Assembly (NCBI GenBank): GCA_019925095.2
Contig: CM034406.1
Coordinates: forward strand, 18,022,888-18,086,887
Source: Dendrolimus kikuchii
Taxonomy: Eukaryota; Arthropoda; Insecta; Lepidoptera; Lasiocampidae
Length of the DNA: 64,000 nt
Direction of reading: 5' to 3'
The notes under the pieces are model-generated. The model was not told the origin of the DNA. It saw only the letters and a list, made by a program, of their open reading frames with translations, and ran no database searches. Shown one piece after another: positions 10,701-20,800 of the stretch. Every line of letters begins with the position of its first letter. The stretch's first letter is position 1. A program made the translations under genes and the position numbers.

Positions 10701-10860
10701 CTTAGATTCTTACCTTCTTGTGGAACATCTTGGACTTGGAGAAACGAACAACACCGTTTCCGAGGTCATAATTCCTGGGTCTGCTGACCTTTGCCTTCTT
10801 TACTCCGCCGGCTGGAGCCGCGGCGGGCTTAGCCACCGCCTTGGGCTGTGGTGGAGCCAT
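1612..10860 (-). CDS. RpL6: Ribosomal protein L6 (eL6), five coding exons, complete
   Basis: This is a structural protein of the large cytosolic ribosomal subunit. Joined coding exons on the minus strand are 10860-10714, 9403-9252, 5346-5175, 3409-3224 and 1773-1612, 819 bases in all, giving 272 residues and a TAG stop. Family signatures seen directly: the block [11 protein letters not shown] (human GGTRVVKL), FYPTQD, the [16 protein letters not shown] segment followed by [15 protein letters not shown] (KOW-like core), [31 protein letters not shown], and a C-terminus ending FPHRLRF (human YPHKLVF). Human eL6 has 288 residues, so length is normal. The N-terminus is rich in Ala, Pro and Lys, as usual for eL6. 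All four coding introns are GT-AG and phases fit. The start is the first ATG, seven bases after a likely 3' splice site. Divergent neighbour is TPC1. I am nearly certain of the identity. Confidence 0.97.
1825..2393. mobile_element. PIF/Harbinger-like mini-transposon in RpL6 intron 4
   Basis: Terminal inverted repeats pair 1827-1850 (AACCGCGTTTTCA, then AATAAGAGTTG) with 2362-2392 in reverse. Several ACTCGG motifs repeat inside both ends. A transposase-like fragment lies inside. The target-site duplication is not clear. Confidence 0.65.
1993..2325 (-). pseudogene. Harbinger-type transposase N-terminal fragment
   Basis: An open frame of 110 codons inside the mini-transposon. The segment from about residue 26 ([13 protein letters not shown]) through [15 protein letters not shown] to [16 protein letters not shown] follows the N-terminal pattern of PIF/Harbinger transposases (Trp/basic block, then a segment ending just before the catalytic DDE domain). 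The DDE domain is absent, so it cannot be an active transposase. A host-domesticated DNA-binding protein is unlikely but not excluded. Confidence 0.5.
2837..2936 (-). mobile_element. Family A retroposon, old partial copy 1
   Basis: Matches the tail-proximal third of family A (CAGCAGACAGGCAG... GCTACCAATGCGCTGC) with many changes. What follows to about 3180 is different and unrecognised. Confidence 0.65.
3224..3409 (-). CDS. RpL6: RpL6 coding exon 4
   Basis: Encodes 62 residues from [18 protein letters not shown] to EDIFATKKE in phase 0. Acceptor TATTTCCAG, donor GTATGT. Confidence 0.96.
3470..3758 (-). mobile_element. Family A retroposon, copy 2
   Basis: Near full-length copy with internal deletions, in RpL6 intron 3, 60 bases from exon 4. 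The poly(A) end lies on the left (poly-T then TGCAGGAATTCAGCAGAC). Confidence 0.85.
3770..3935 (-). mobile_element. LINE 3' end family N, copy 1
   Basis: Carries GGCGGCCTTAT...CTCTAGGCAACCT, a degenerate form of the insect LINE end with an ATCGCT/AGCGAT hairpin. The A-rich end is on the left. Confidence 0.55.
4100..4972 (+). mobile_element. Repeat family D (Helitron-like), copy 1
   Basis: Shares modules with three other copies: an ACTACTGGGC...GATG(C/T)GGTTTTCG block, repeated ATCCCGGGAATCCC(A/G)CGGGAA blocks and the end GGCATATCCTAG|T. The CTAG|T end suits a Helitron. A SINE is inserted at 4373-4616. Confidence 0.6.
4373..4616 (-). mobile_element. tRNA-derived SINE family C, copy 1
   Basis: Reversed, it begins GGCCTCTGTGGTTGAGCG (A-box-like) and has GGGTTCGATTCC (B box), then TCGGCCCCAGA and a tail of AAT units. 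It splits family D copy 1; copy 2 of D lacks it at this place. Confidence 0.8.
5175..5346 (-). CDS. RpL6: RpL6 coding exon 3
   Basis: One base completes the split Lys codon, then [14 protein letters not shown] to LLLVTGPFA. This is the core of eL6, with the RHSGKRVV motif. Acceptor TTTTCTAG, donor GTAAGC. Confidence 0.96.
5410..5690 (-). mobile_element. Repeat family E, copy 1
   Basis: Starts on the left with poly-T and CTTGGCAACTAGGC, and ends CAGTTCCCGCCAAAAACTC. Read in reverse it is a ~270-bp unit with an A-rich 3' end, so likely a SINE or LINE tail. Confidence 0.65.
6033..6791. mobile_element. Inverted-repeat DNA element J, copy 1
   Basis: Terminal inverted repeats TGTAGGAAACCTACATAGAC; each arm continues for ~170 bp of near-palindromic sequence. 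Flanked by the 5-bp duplication GTTAG (6028-6032, 6792-6796). A family C SINE sits in the right arm. No transposase seen. Confidence 0.8.
6494..6748 (+). mobile_element. tRNA-derived SINE family C, copy 2
   Basis: Begins GATGGCCTCTGTGGTTGAGCG, with B box GGGTTCGATTCC near 6562 and an A/T-rich tail. The matching left arm of element J has no such insert, so it landed inside J. Confidence 0.85.
7240..7506 (-). mobile_element. LINE family G, 3' end, copy 2
   Basis: Reverse-strand, 5'-truncated copy in RpL6 intron 2. The TACATACA tail is at the left; the shared frame ([18 protein letters not shown]) is open for 69 codons. Confidence 0.8.
7575..7675. repeat. Short palindromic MITE family I, copy 1
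   Basis: An imperfect palindrome around AAATTTGACAT...ATGTCAAATTTTAACC, flanked by remnants of TTCATT(T/C)ACTT. The same pattern occurs at ~9528, ~29950 and ~54634. Confidence 0.5.
8352..8676 (-). mobile_element. LINE 3' end family N, copy 2, split by repeat H
   Basis: The left part (ATACTTTATTGTACAA) and right part (CTTATCGCTGATCGTGATCTCTTCCAG) are the two halves of family N, with repeat H between them. Confidence 0.5.
8447..8624 (+). repeat. Repeat H, copy 1
   Basis: Matches 10143-10321 across ~175 bp (GCACATTTATTTATTATTTGAG to TATACCCC). Contains a small hairpin AAGGCGGGCG...CACCCGCCTT. Identity of the family is unknown. Confidence 0.6.
8816..9125 (+). mobile_element. tRNA-derived SINE family B, copy 1
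   Basis: Head has A-box-like GGTAGCATAATACGC and B-box GGGTTCGATCC; body AACCGATGTGTCAAACCTGC; end CAGCAGTGGGACAGTTATGG with a TTATTATA tail. It ends ~125 bases from RpL6 exon 2. Confidence 0.8.
9252..9403 (-). CDS. RpL6: RpL6 coding exon 2
   Basis: Encodes AKYKFVGKK to FYPTQD plus two bases of the next Lys codon (phase 2). Acceptor is TTTTCAG and donor GTATGT. Contains the conserved GGTRTV block of eL6. Confidence 0.96.
9528..9640. repeat. Short palindromic MITE family I, copy 2
   Basis: Holds GGACATAAGCTCCATACA and TGTCAAATTTCAACC, the core of family I, in RpL6 intron 1. The rest of that intron to 10140 is AT-rich and featureless to me. Confidence 0.5.
10143..10321 (+). repeat. Repeat H, copy 2
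   Basis: Second copy of the sequence at 8447-8624, here in RpL6 intron 1, with about 80% similarity by eye. Confidence 0.6.
10477..10622 (+). mobile_element. LINE family G, 3' end, copy 3
   Basis: Only the last ~145 bases remain (GAGCGTGCATGACAAGAGTT to GGCGTGAAGTTATGTATG). It ends about 90 bases from RpL6 exon 1. Confidence 0.75.
10714..10860 (-). CDS. RpL6: RpL6 coding exon 1
   Basis: Encodes residues 1-49, starting MAPPQPKAV and ending SKSKMFHKK. The donor reads AAG|GTAAGA. The ATG sits seven bases after a TGTGTGTAG acceptor, so a non-coding exon lies upstream. Confidence 0.96.
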
Positions 10861-11235
10861 TTAAAATCTACACACAACAAAAAACAACCTCAAAAACAAA
10901 GCCACCTGACACATCAGTAGGTTATGATCTTTATTATTAAAACCACTGGTCCTTGCCAACAAGTGACTATTATAACACACAAGGCCAGTTAACAAACTAA
11001 ATAAACAATATTTGTTTTGTTTTAATTTATTTCCACTTCATTTCCACTACTACTGTCTCGCGAACAATCTGACGATTCAAATAGATAAGTTTTTCGGACA
11101 TGAAAAATAAAAATATTACACACAGTCACTTGCTTCAAGAACGCTTTTCCACAAAACAGTGGGTTTTGATTTTAATTTGGGGATTTGTTAACAATTACAT
11201 TGGATTTATTTTCAACGAAAACTGAATCAACTCAC

Positions 11236-11259
11236 ATTCCAACCGGGATCAAGAAAAAG
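11236..11259 (-). other. RpL6: Probable non-coding first exon (5' UTR) of RpL6
   Basis: On the minus strand a pyrimidine-rich start (CTTTTTCTTGATCC) is followed 24 bases later by a good donor (GGAAT|GTGAGT, 11235-11230). A matching acceptor, TGTGTGTAG, ends at 10868, seven bases before the RpL6 ATG. A very short untranslated exon 1 is common in ribosomal protein genes. I infer this from sequence; no transcript was available. Confidence 0.6.
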
Positions 11260-11262
11260 AAA
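11252..11262 (-). promoter_or_regulatory. TCT/TOP-type initiator of RpL6
   Basis: The minus strand reads TTTCTTTTTCTT, matching the YYCTTTYY initiator used by arthropod ribosomal protein genes and giving a 5'-terminal oligopyrimidine mRNA. The predicted start is the C opposite position 11259. Such mRNAs are normally under growth-dependent (TOR pathway) translational control; that is family knowledge, not seen here. Confidence 0.55.
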
Positions 11263-11720
11263 TTTTAATGGCAGTTTATGTCTATGGTCAAATGTCAAAT
11301 AGTGATGTGCACAAACCGGTATTGTGATATAGTACCGGTAAAAAATAAATAATAAAATAATTAAATAGACAGAGCAAGAACTTTTATAATATTTTTGTGA
11401 AACCCTAACATATAAAGACACAACCATATTTGTTTCTCAAATAAGGCTTGACTATAATTGTAAATATTTATTTTGTCTGAAAACGCAATTACTTATAAAA
11501 TTAAACTAAATAAAACTATATATATTAAAATATAAAATAGTGCCAGACCGACCAAGACGTGACTGCATTGAAATTACCATTCTAAATTTTAGTGAACGTT
11601 CTGAGAGCATAACCTTCAGTTATGGAACTTGTCTATGGTCATTGACAATTTCATAGATGTTGACATTTTGATTGACAGTGACAATTAAAGTATAAAAATA
11701 AAAAAGTACAGTATTGAAAA
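11260..11720. promoter_or_regulatory. Shared divergent promoter region of RpL6 and TPC1
   Basis: The predicted RpL6 start (11259, minus) and the TPC1 ATG (11721, plus) face away from each other over about 460 bases. The segment is AT-rich. A small CCGGTA-bearing repeat piece lies at about 11296-11345, close to the RpL6 start. I see no clear TATA box or CpG-rich core. The TPC1 transcription start is not defined by the sequence, and the TPC1 5' UTR lies somewhere in this spacer. Confidence 0.5.
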
Positions 11721-11823
11721 ATGGCTTCTCTGAGGAGCCCGTCTTCGCCGTCCGACGGCTATAAAAGGTTCAGTGATGATTTCGCAAACACCAGCATCAA
11801 CAATTACGGCTCAAACGTCACAA
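11721..11823 (+). CDS. TPC1: TPC1 exon 1 (start codon)
   Basis: Encodes [20 protein letters not shown] and on to N-V-T, ending in phase 1 at A|GTAAAA. It is Ser-rich and cytosolic. YKRF at 14-17 fits a YxxPhi sorting signal. This is the only ATG that reads into the donor in the right phase. The first intron is 19.9 kb. Confidence 0.85.
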
Positions 11824-14800
11824 GTAAAACAGAAACTAAAATTATTAATATGCACAGTAGCTGCCAAATATGTACGCTTTTGTTGTTAACAATACATTAT
11901 TATGCATTTTCTAACACTTTGTTTTAATTTCCTTGCCTATTTAGTGCAATAATTTACTGTACTTTCTATCGAATGTTTTACTGATTAAGATCGATTATCT
12001 GTCATCTCGATGCCTTGTACGTATAAATGACGCAGACAATGAGTCATACGAGGTATCAATCTAACCTACTTTATAATATATAAACAAAAACGCTTGAGCT
12101 CGACCTAAATCCGCGTAGAGACGAGAAAGCTTGCGGTACTTTGTTACCTACCCAAGGACGCACTTATGTAGTTTGCTTAGTGCATGCTTCAAAAGCACTG
12201 TAAAATATACTATGAGCACTAGTTCTACACCATAATTAATGTTGCTTACTACTTAATGTAATATCTTAAAACCTTATCAAAACCTATTGAATTGTTATTT
12301 GTCATGGTGCATTGTTGTATGCATTGGTTTAGAAAATAGATAAGGAATAAATACACTGCACATTTTATGTATACTCGCCAATTATGTGTCTAATGAACAG
12401 AGACAATGAAAGATTTACATGTAAACACAACAATTAATCTTTTAATTTCACCTAATATTTGAGGGCTTTTTTGGTAAATGTTGTTTACATATCTTAATTT
12501 TCAATAATATTCAATTATAATTACATTCAGTCTCATTCATAATTATTGAGTTATAAGTAAGTTTGAAGGGTTTTTTATGGTTCTAAAAAGCCTAAAACTT
12601 ACCCTAACTCAATATACAGAAGCCCATAACACTTAAAATAGACAAAAACATTGTTACAAACATTCCAAAAGTTTTAATGAAATTATAACTAATATTAATA
12701 TTATAAAGGGGAAAGATTTGTATTTATGTATGTTTGTAATGAATAAACTCAAAAATTACTCGACCAATTTCAAAAAATTTTTCACCATTGCAATGCTCCA
12801 TTATTCCAGATTAATATAGGCTATACTTATTATTAGAAAAAATTAGGGATCCCTACTAAAACTTCAATTATGTAACCCAAGGTGTAAAAAAAATGTGTTT
12901 GAGTGGGTCCAGGGATGGTTTAGATCCACAATTAGATCCGGTAGGTGGTGCTGGAATTGGGTACTAGATTTTTATTTTTTTAATGCAGGACAATGTCTGC
13001 GGGAACTACTAGTAATCAATATCCAGCTAAATATTTGCTTATTTTAATGATCAATAATATTTTCTTTAATTCACACAAAGTTATATCAACATGTATATCC
13101 CATTAAATTATATGCAAGTAGTACATTCTCCCGCAATGGTATATCCTCTTTTATTCTGATAATTAATGTTACCATAAATAATTTTTGAAATCATGTTCAA
13201 AATAAAAGTTTTGAGACCATTCTGAAATATGAAGGTCATATTTTGAATATGATATGGGTGAAAATACAATATTAAATTGAGCTCAAATGAGTAGCTACTA
13301 TCAAGTAGTATTCTTATTCTTCATTATTTGAAGAGCAGGCAAAGATCCCCGACTATACAGACTCATCATTAAGCTGAAATGATTAGTAGAATGTATTGTT
13401 ACATGCCGTCAAAGGAATGCGCACACCTGCCTGTCGTAAAACGCAGTTTATTACCTTTCCTGCATTCGGAGTTCTTTTGTTTACTTAGTGTTTAGAATTT
13501 GTAATTAAGAAAAACATCCTATTGTTATCGTACTTGTTTTATGGCCGTCATTAGTGTCGAACTAATCCTTATTGTTATTGTTTTCGACTTTGTTGGCCGC
13601 TCGCAGGTGTGCAAATTACATTTTCTTGGAAGAACCCAGCCCACGCAAGTGGTTGTGTATTATACAGTTTAGTATAAAACAATGCCCGAACGGAGGGGTG
13701 GGGCAGTCGAGCGAGGATTACGATACTAGTAAGACGTACATTCGACAAGCGATATAGTGACGGACTTTGCGCGTGTTATTGAATCGTGCAGTTGTACTAG
13801 TAGTGTCTAGCTATATTTGTACCTATGTTATACGTGTTTGTATAGTTCTAATAAATTCTATAGTAATTCCAACGGCATTTTAATTTCGAGTCCCACACTC
13901 GTAACAGTATTATAAAAATGTTTTTTTCAAATTATTTTCTGTGCTTGAATATTGACCTAGTTTCAAGGACTATTTTTCTACGTGCGATTTACAGACCAAG
14001 ACTATTAACTTGTTTGTTAGGCTACACAAGATCATGTCCAGATATATCCAGTAAACAAAGTGGTATTCTTTCTTGTAACAAGGAAATAAATTGTCAAGGG
14101 CAATAAAAAATATGATTTGAATTACTATTATACTTTTTTACCGTGGTGGTAAGCAGAGACTATGATTCTACTTGCAACTACGTTCTCTTATATTTTTATA
14201 TCAAAAAATAATAGTTTATTCTTAGTAAGAAACATCTGGCTGGGTCTAATTCCAAAGTTAAAAAATCTGCGAAATTTTTTTTCTACTGCAAATACCGGTC
14301 TTGTACTCTTATTTTGTAGGATGTTGTCTTGTAATAAACAAGACATTGCACATTTTGAGGTTGGTCGTCACCGCCATTGTGAGTAATGCACACATATTAT
14401 ATTAATATAATAAGAGAGGGATACAGTAGTAGTTTGTATTTGTTGGTCTTCTAGTTATTTCTGGTTCTTTGGCATTGCTTTCTTTTTGCGTTCTCCACCC
14501 TGTTTCTAATCTATTTAACTCTATCTAGGGCTCATCCTTTGTAGGCATTTAGATTTTGAAAACTAATATATCAACTCCTTAGTTGAAATTTGGTAGCGTA
14601 ATGGCTAGTGACGTGTCCCAAACTCCGAATTCTGGGCAGAAAACATGCACCACATAAGCAGTTTGTAATGTGTATATTGTTACAATTATCATGTGCTAAC
14701 AATGGTAAAGGAAAACATCCTGATGACCGATATATATACGATAACCGATGTGTCAAACCTGCTAAGCCGCCCTGGACGAGCGTGGCGGGTATACTATCCG

Positions 14801-17800
14801 TTCCCCTGTAGTGGAAGGCCCAAACTCAGCAATGAGAAGTTTATGGGATGTTATTATAGCTGCGCAAAAGCACTCGCAAAACTGAAACTGGATGCAATGA
14901 GCTAAAGATAATTTCTAACCTTCAAATACTACTATGTCCAGCAGTAGACTATAATAAGCTGACTTCGATGATAAAATATGACATAAATAGCACCGGCAAT
15001 GCTTAACGAAACCCCACCCATACCGAAAGAATTGTAGTTTACGTGCAATTATATTGCGGTCAAACATAATGGGTCCTCTAGCTTTAATATTGTAATAATC
15101 CAAGCGGCCGAAGCTGAATTACTAAACCGAAATTATGATTCTGCTGTAAGAAGCTGAGTATTGTTCGATTTATCTATTAAGAGCAGTAGATAACTGCAAA
15201 TACATTTTATTACGCATTTTATCGATTTTATCAAGGAAAATACGATAAGAGTCAGGTGTTGACAATTGTTGGTGAAACCTTATGAGGAATATAATAATTT
15301 TATCTAAAAACTGTAATCCCACAGTCTTTCCCAATATTAAGACGTTATTACTAGATTGGACAATATGTATTTCGCGCGTGTGAAATTGCTTAATCATTTG
15401 TTAACATCTATTTTAGAATAGAAACAATAGGAATGATATATCATAATTGCTTAGAAGAGAACAGGGATAAGAATAATGATGAACAACAACAATCATTCCG
15501 AATATTGTGAAATGTCCTAAAAGCTTCTTCTAAGGCTTTTCCAGCTAATACGTCAAGCTCTGAGCTACATTAGCAACTGGTATAGAGTGAATGACTGTTA
15601 CGCAGGTTAACGCATTATTTGAGATACATTGTTATTGACGTTAGACATTGGGCGATAACTTAAACATATACAGTATACACTAATAGTAGTTAATAATTAT
15701 CGGCATTATTTTTAACGCTATAAATAAGACTTATTTGGCCACAGTTATTAACACTAAAAGTATCCCATATATAGCAGGGGCATTAAGCCTTACGCGTGAA
15801 GCTACTGACAAATTACCATAGAGATTTTCACGAGAGTCGCTATTCATTTGCAAAAAAGGTCGTTGACTCGCATCTAACCGGATGACATTGTCGCGTTGTA
15901 AATATGGTTGGCCTCATGCCAGGTCAATTTATCTGTATGGGAATTCTTTCAGTCTTCTAAATGATATTGTCTACTTTATTCAGAGGCTATTAGTGATGAT
16001 GTCACTGTGTCAGCCTCTTGTCCTGATCATATATAGTACATATTTATGAATAAACGCTTTTACTATTTCACATATTGACGAAGTCCAGAGAGACACTCAC
16101 GTACATAAAGTCAATGCCCAAAGCATCCACCTGCCCCTCCCTACAGGCTGGTCTGGATACATTCCTCTAGCAAATGCTGGACATCATTAACAATATTTTT
16201 GTATTAGGATATAATATGTATCTCGATTCTTAAACATTTAAAAATAATTTTAATTTTAGTGTAAATATGCCCAATATCTGATGATACACGTAGAGTTGTC
16301 ATATGTTCGGTTTTCGACCGGTTATCTTGACTCTCTTACCATATTATTATTACCTGTAATATGAGTGAGATACAAATAGGATAGTTGTCGCCTGGATATT
16401 CATCTAAACTGCGACGCTGTGGGGAATCTAATTTACGAAATTAATAATAGTGCCTTTATAGTGACTAACTATTTCCAATCGTTAAAATGCAAATCGACGC
16501 CAAAAGATGTGATTTCACCTTAACACAGACGGCAATAAACTTAATTCGTTATTTTATTAGATCATCGACTCCCACTACGTCATCCTTCAATATTGAATGA
16601 AGCCCGTCGCAAAGTTTCTTCCAACTAATTGCTGTAGTTTGACCTTAATTTGGTTCTGCTCGATGTTTTACGTGTTTGCTTTGTTGTGGGCTATTGTTTT
16701 GTACAATAAAACTCGTTTAATGGAGTCCAATATACTTCTTTCGCATAAATGGCGTCAGTAGTAATGCTAATATCATGGAAGGTGTGTTGTTCAACCTGAT
16801 TTCCTTTAGTTACCACGCTCGACTACACAACGGTTCTTTAGAATGATTATTTCGCGTACAATAATGATCTAGAATTCTAAAGAGAACTTCCTGTCGAGGT
16901 ATTCCCTCTAAGCTATGATATGGGTTTATCTAACGCTTTAGCTACGTACCTGATGTTATAAGCGTTCTTAGGCAACGGTAACCTCTTTCCATCTGGGGGC
17001 TCGTCTGCCTGTTTGCCAGCTTCAAGCTATAAAAATGCTAGGTACAACAATTCAAGTAGTTACAAGAAAGAAAGAAAAAACGTTTATTTAGAACTACATA
17101 TATACAAAGCTAAAAATAACACTGGCCCACTGAATTCTAATTTGGGGAGGGTTTGATCCATACACCCTTAAGATTATGAGGGTTTAGGTACCAAAAGACC
17201 GAATCGGGGTCAGTTTTATAATACATCCTCAAAATTTTGAGGGTGTATGGAGCAAACTGACCCCAGATTCGGATTCAGCGCATCGCAATACATGAGAATA
17301 GATGTGTCTGCTCAAATGTACAGACCATTTTTTACTTTTTGTGGTCCGGTGTAATTAGTCCGTTTCTCTTTGATAATAACAGTTTCATTTTAATTGCTAC
17401 ATATTGTTGATATTGATTCTCATAAATCCTTATTTAATATTATAAATGTGAAAATAAGTCTGTTTGTTCCGTTATTACGGAAGAACTACTGGACCGATTT
17501 GGCTGAAACTCAGTAGATATATATTTTCGATGCCGAGGATCAACACAGGTTACTTTTTATCCCAAAAAATGGGATAGTTTCCGGGATAAAAATATATTTG
17601 TGTCTCTGTTTGTAATGCTTTTACGGAAAAACTATTGGACCGATTTGGCTGAAATTCGGTACATATGTAATTTTAATACCGAGGGTAGACAAGGCATACT
17701 TTTTATCCCGGATAATGGGATAGATTTATGTAAAGCTTATCCCAAAACGTAGGATAGGTTTTTTTTGTGATTTGCCATTTTCGTCATTTTGGACATGTTT

Positions 17801-20800
17801 GTAACTTTGGTCCTTTTTGTCCGTTTTGGCTCTTTTGTCCTTTTTTCCCCTTTTTGTCATTATTGTCATTTATGTAGTTTTCATAGACGGGGATAGATAA
17901 ATAAAACTAGGACAGTTTGAAATAGAGGATGACAGTTTTGATGAGACCAATCATTTCTCAAGTTTATAGATATAAAAATTCATCGTCTATAAAAAATGCG
18001 ATAGTGACTCGATATGTCTTTTTGTTAAGCTATCACGGAAAACTGCTAGGAATACTGGATCGGTTTTGCTGTAATTTTATCTAATTGTAGTTTTAATACC
18101 GAAAATAGATATATATACTTTTCATGCCGGGAGATCGCATAGTTTGCGATATGAAATGAAATTAATTTTCCGGGTGCAAATAGCACTAACATAAAAATTT
18201 AGTACAATGTAATCTATATTAACGCCTGCTCTTTAAACAAGAAGCGGGCACTAGAGGTTGACTCGCGGCGCAACCGCGGGGTAAACCTCACTTCTACTTT
18301 ACATATGTATCACATAACATAATATAGAAAGTTATTGTATACATTCTGAAACTCTGAAAATAAACTTTCATTTTTTTGTGGATTTGGTCTAAAAATATAT
18401 CTTGGAAATAATATAACGTCATGCACTGAGAGAAGAGCAACATGTGGCGCTTGCGCCATCTCATATGTTGGAGCTATTTTCTTTTTTATGCCAATTTATA
18501 AATGTATGGCTTTGTATGTTCCTTCTAACGGCTTTGGGACAGTATTGATCGTTTATGAAAAATTATAATTATCTGTACTTATACTTGCCTATCAAAATTG
18601 TGTCATACAAAATTTACACCAGATTGTTTACGACACCTGGAAACATGACACACAGACAGTCGCGTCCATATCTTAGAATGAATAACTAAAATGTGATGTT
18701 TTGTGTGAAAAATGTCTAAAGTACGAACTTTTACTGACAGAGTGTATTATTCTTTACGGGATCAATGGTACTTGTTGAAATCATGTGAGTTTATCATTTG
18801 TTTAAAAAACTGTTCGTTAAACTAGTATGCCACAGATCACCTCGCTCTCGGCCGTGGTACGGCACCATGGTCGGGAGCTCCACCGGATGGGACGCCGTCT
18901 CCTCCTTCTGCGAGCAAGTCATGTTCGCGAAGGAGGAGGCGGAACGGCAGCGTGAGCGTAATTCCCTGCTCCGCTCCCGCCAAAGGAGGACGCGTCGACG
19001 CCGGAGGTCGGATAGTGACCTTCGGCCGCCGTAAGCGGGCGGTGCGCGTGAGGCCCCTAGAGGTATAGGGGTTCTCACTCACCCGCACATGTCGCCGAGA
19101 TGAGAGCGCGAGTGTTCCGCGCGCGCTCATCTCTCTTCCCGTGGGGCGCGTTACAGACCGCCCCACGCGCGAAAGAGACCTAGTAGTAGCCAGGGGACAC
19201 GTCCCCTGGTATAGGAAGAGGCCCAGTGAGGGGGGCCCACGCCGGCCAGGGCACGCGGAGTTGGGAAGCCCGCATTCACGTAGTCTTGGCATAAGGCGCA
19301 AGACGGAACACCCAGGGGTTTCCCTAACTGGGTCGTGGCAATAGCGTGGCACCGGCTCTGACCGGGCACGCTAGTGCCACCCCCAATCTGGCGAATCCCA
19401 CACACTCACACGGGTCGCGAACATCCCCCCAGGCTTCTGTGCCTGTCGCGGCTTAGTCTTTAAACGGAATTCCCCTGACCAAAAAAAAAAAGTATGCCAC
19501 AGATGCTGAAAGCGGTGTCTTGCGTCAATCAACGTTGGACGCCGCTTCCCAGATGAGATTGACCTTATAATCAGAAATCTTTTATTCATAACAAAGTTAC
19601 ACGTCAATTTCTGTACTATAATAATTATGGTCGCAAATAAAATTAAAATTAGTTAATATCATAGGACATAAACTCCTTATGACTATAAAAGGTGTGCTAA
19701 CCATTTCCTGCGCCGACGGATGGTGACTCCGTTATCCTACTCGGTAGTTTATTGTATATTAGCGATCCCATGACATGCGTCAATCTCCCCGATTTTCCAA
19801 GATTGTATTTTATATGTTTGCTGTCATTCCTATGCCGAGTGAAGTGCGTATGCACGTCACTATGCTTGGCAAAGGTATGAACGATAATCGGTGTACTAGG
19901 ATGTCAGAAGAGTTTTACTACATTATACGTCCCTGACATTCTAGATATATGCTCTCATACCCAGGGACCCAGGGACCCAGGTAGGTCTTTTTTATTTTTT
20001 TATTGCAAAAGTTCAGCAGACAGGCCCACTTGATGGAAAGCGGTTACCATTGCCTATGGGCATTTGCAATTGTCTCCTCCCTGGCTGGTATGGGTTCCTG
20101 TAGTAATCAGCGGACTGTTATGATATGATAAGCTTTATTGTGACCACAGTACAAATATTATACGCGACAAAGGTAAACGATGTGTGGTTTATTATATGCG
20201 TAAGCGTCGCCGGACGGTGTAAGGCGGACTGGCGTCGTGTGTTGCAGTATTGGCGGCTCCCCTCCTAGCAGAGTAGAACCGGTTAAGCTCCAACAGCAAT
20301 ACCAAAGTTGCAACAAATGCGCTGCTGCTCTCTTAAGGGAGACTGGAACCTGGTCACTAATGCCGAAACACAACTCGGGGTTGTTATGACGGCATACTCT
20401 AGACCAGGGTGGTAGCCATCCAGTCGGGCAAATACCCTACCACCTGGCTGTGGGTTGTTTTGTTGCCTCTTACGACAGGCCGCCCGGCCGCAGGAAATTT
20501 AAAACAGGTTTAGTGGGTAGTTTATTCCGCCTCCTCCTTTAATGGAGAAGATCCCGTTTGCCGTTTGGTGCAAGAGACCCACACGCACAGGAAGCGCACG
20601 GCACTAGAAGGCGCTCTTGGCCTTCCCTTGCATCCAAGACCCATGTTTGTGTCACAAGAAAAGACATTCCCTCTGAATTAACAAAAACAAAAAGGTATGA
20701 ATGTTCAGTCGCACATACACGACAACTTGGTATAAAGTTTTTTTATTTATTGCAGGAGTTCAGCAGACAGGCAGACGGCCCACTTTATGGAAAGCGGTTA

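Noticed and set aside
18837..19352. A 171-codon minus-strand frame in the GC-rich LINE tail
   Set aside because: Opposite strand of the R1-type element; GC-rich DNA lacks stops by chance.
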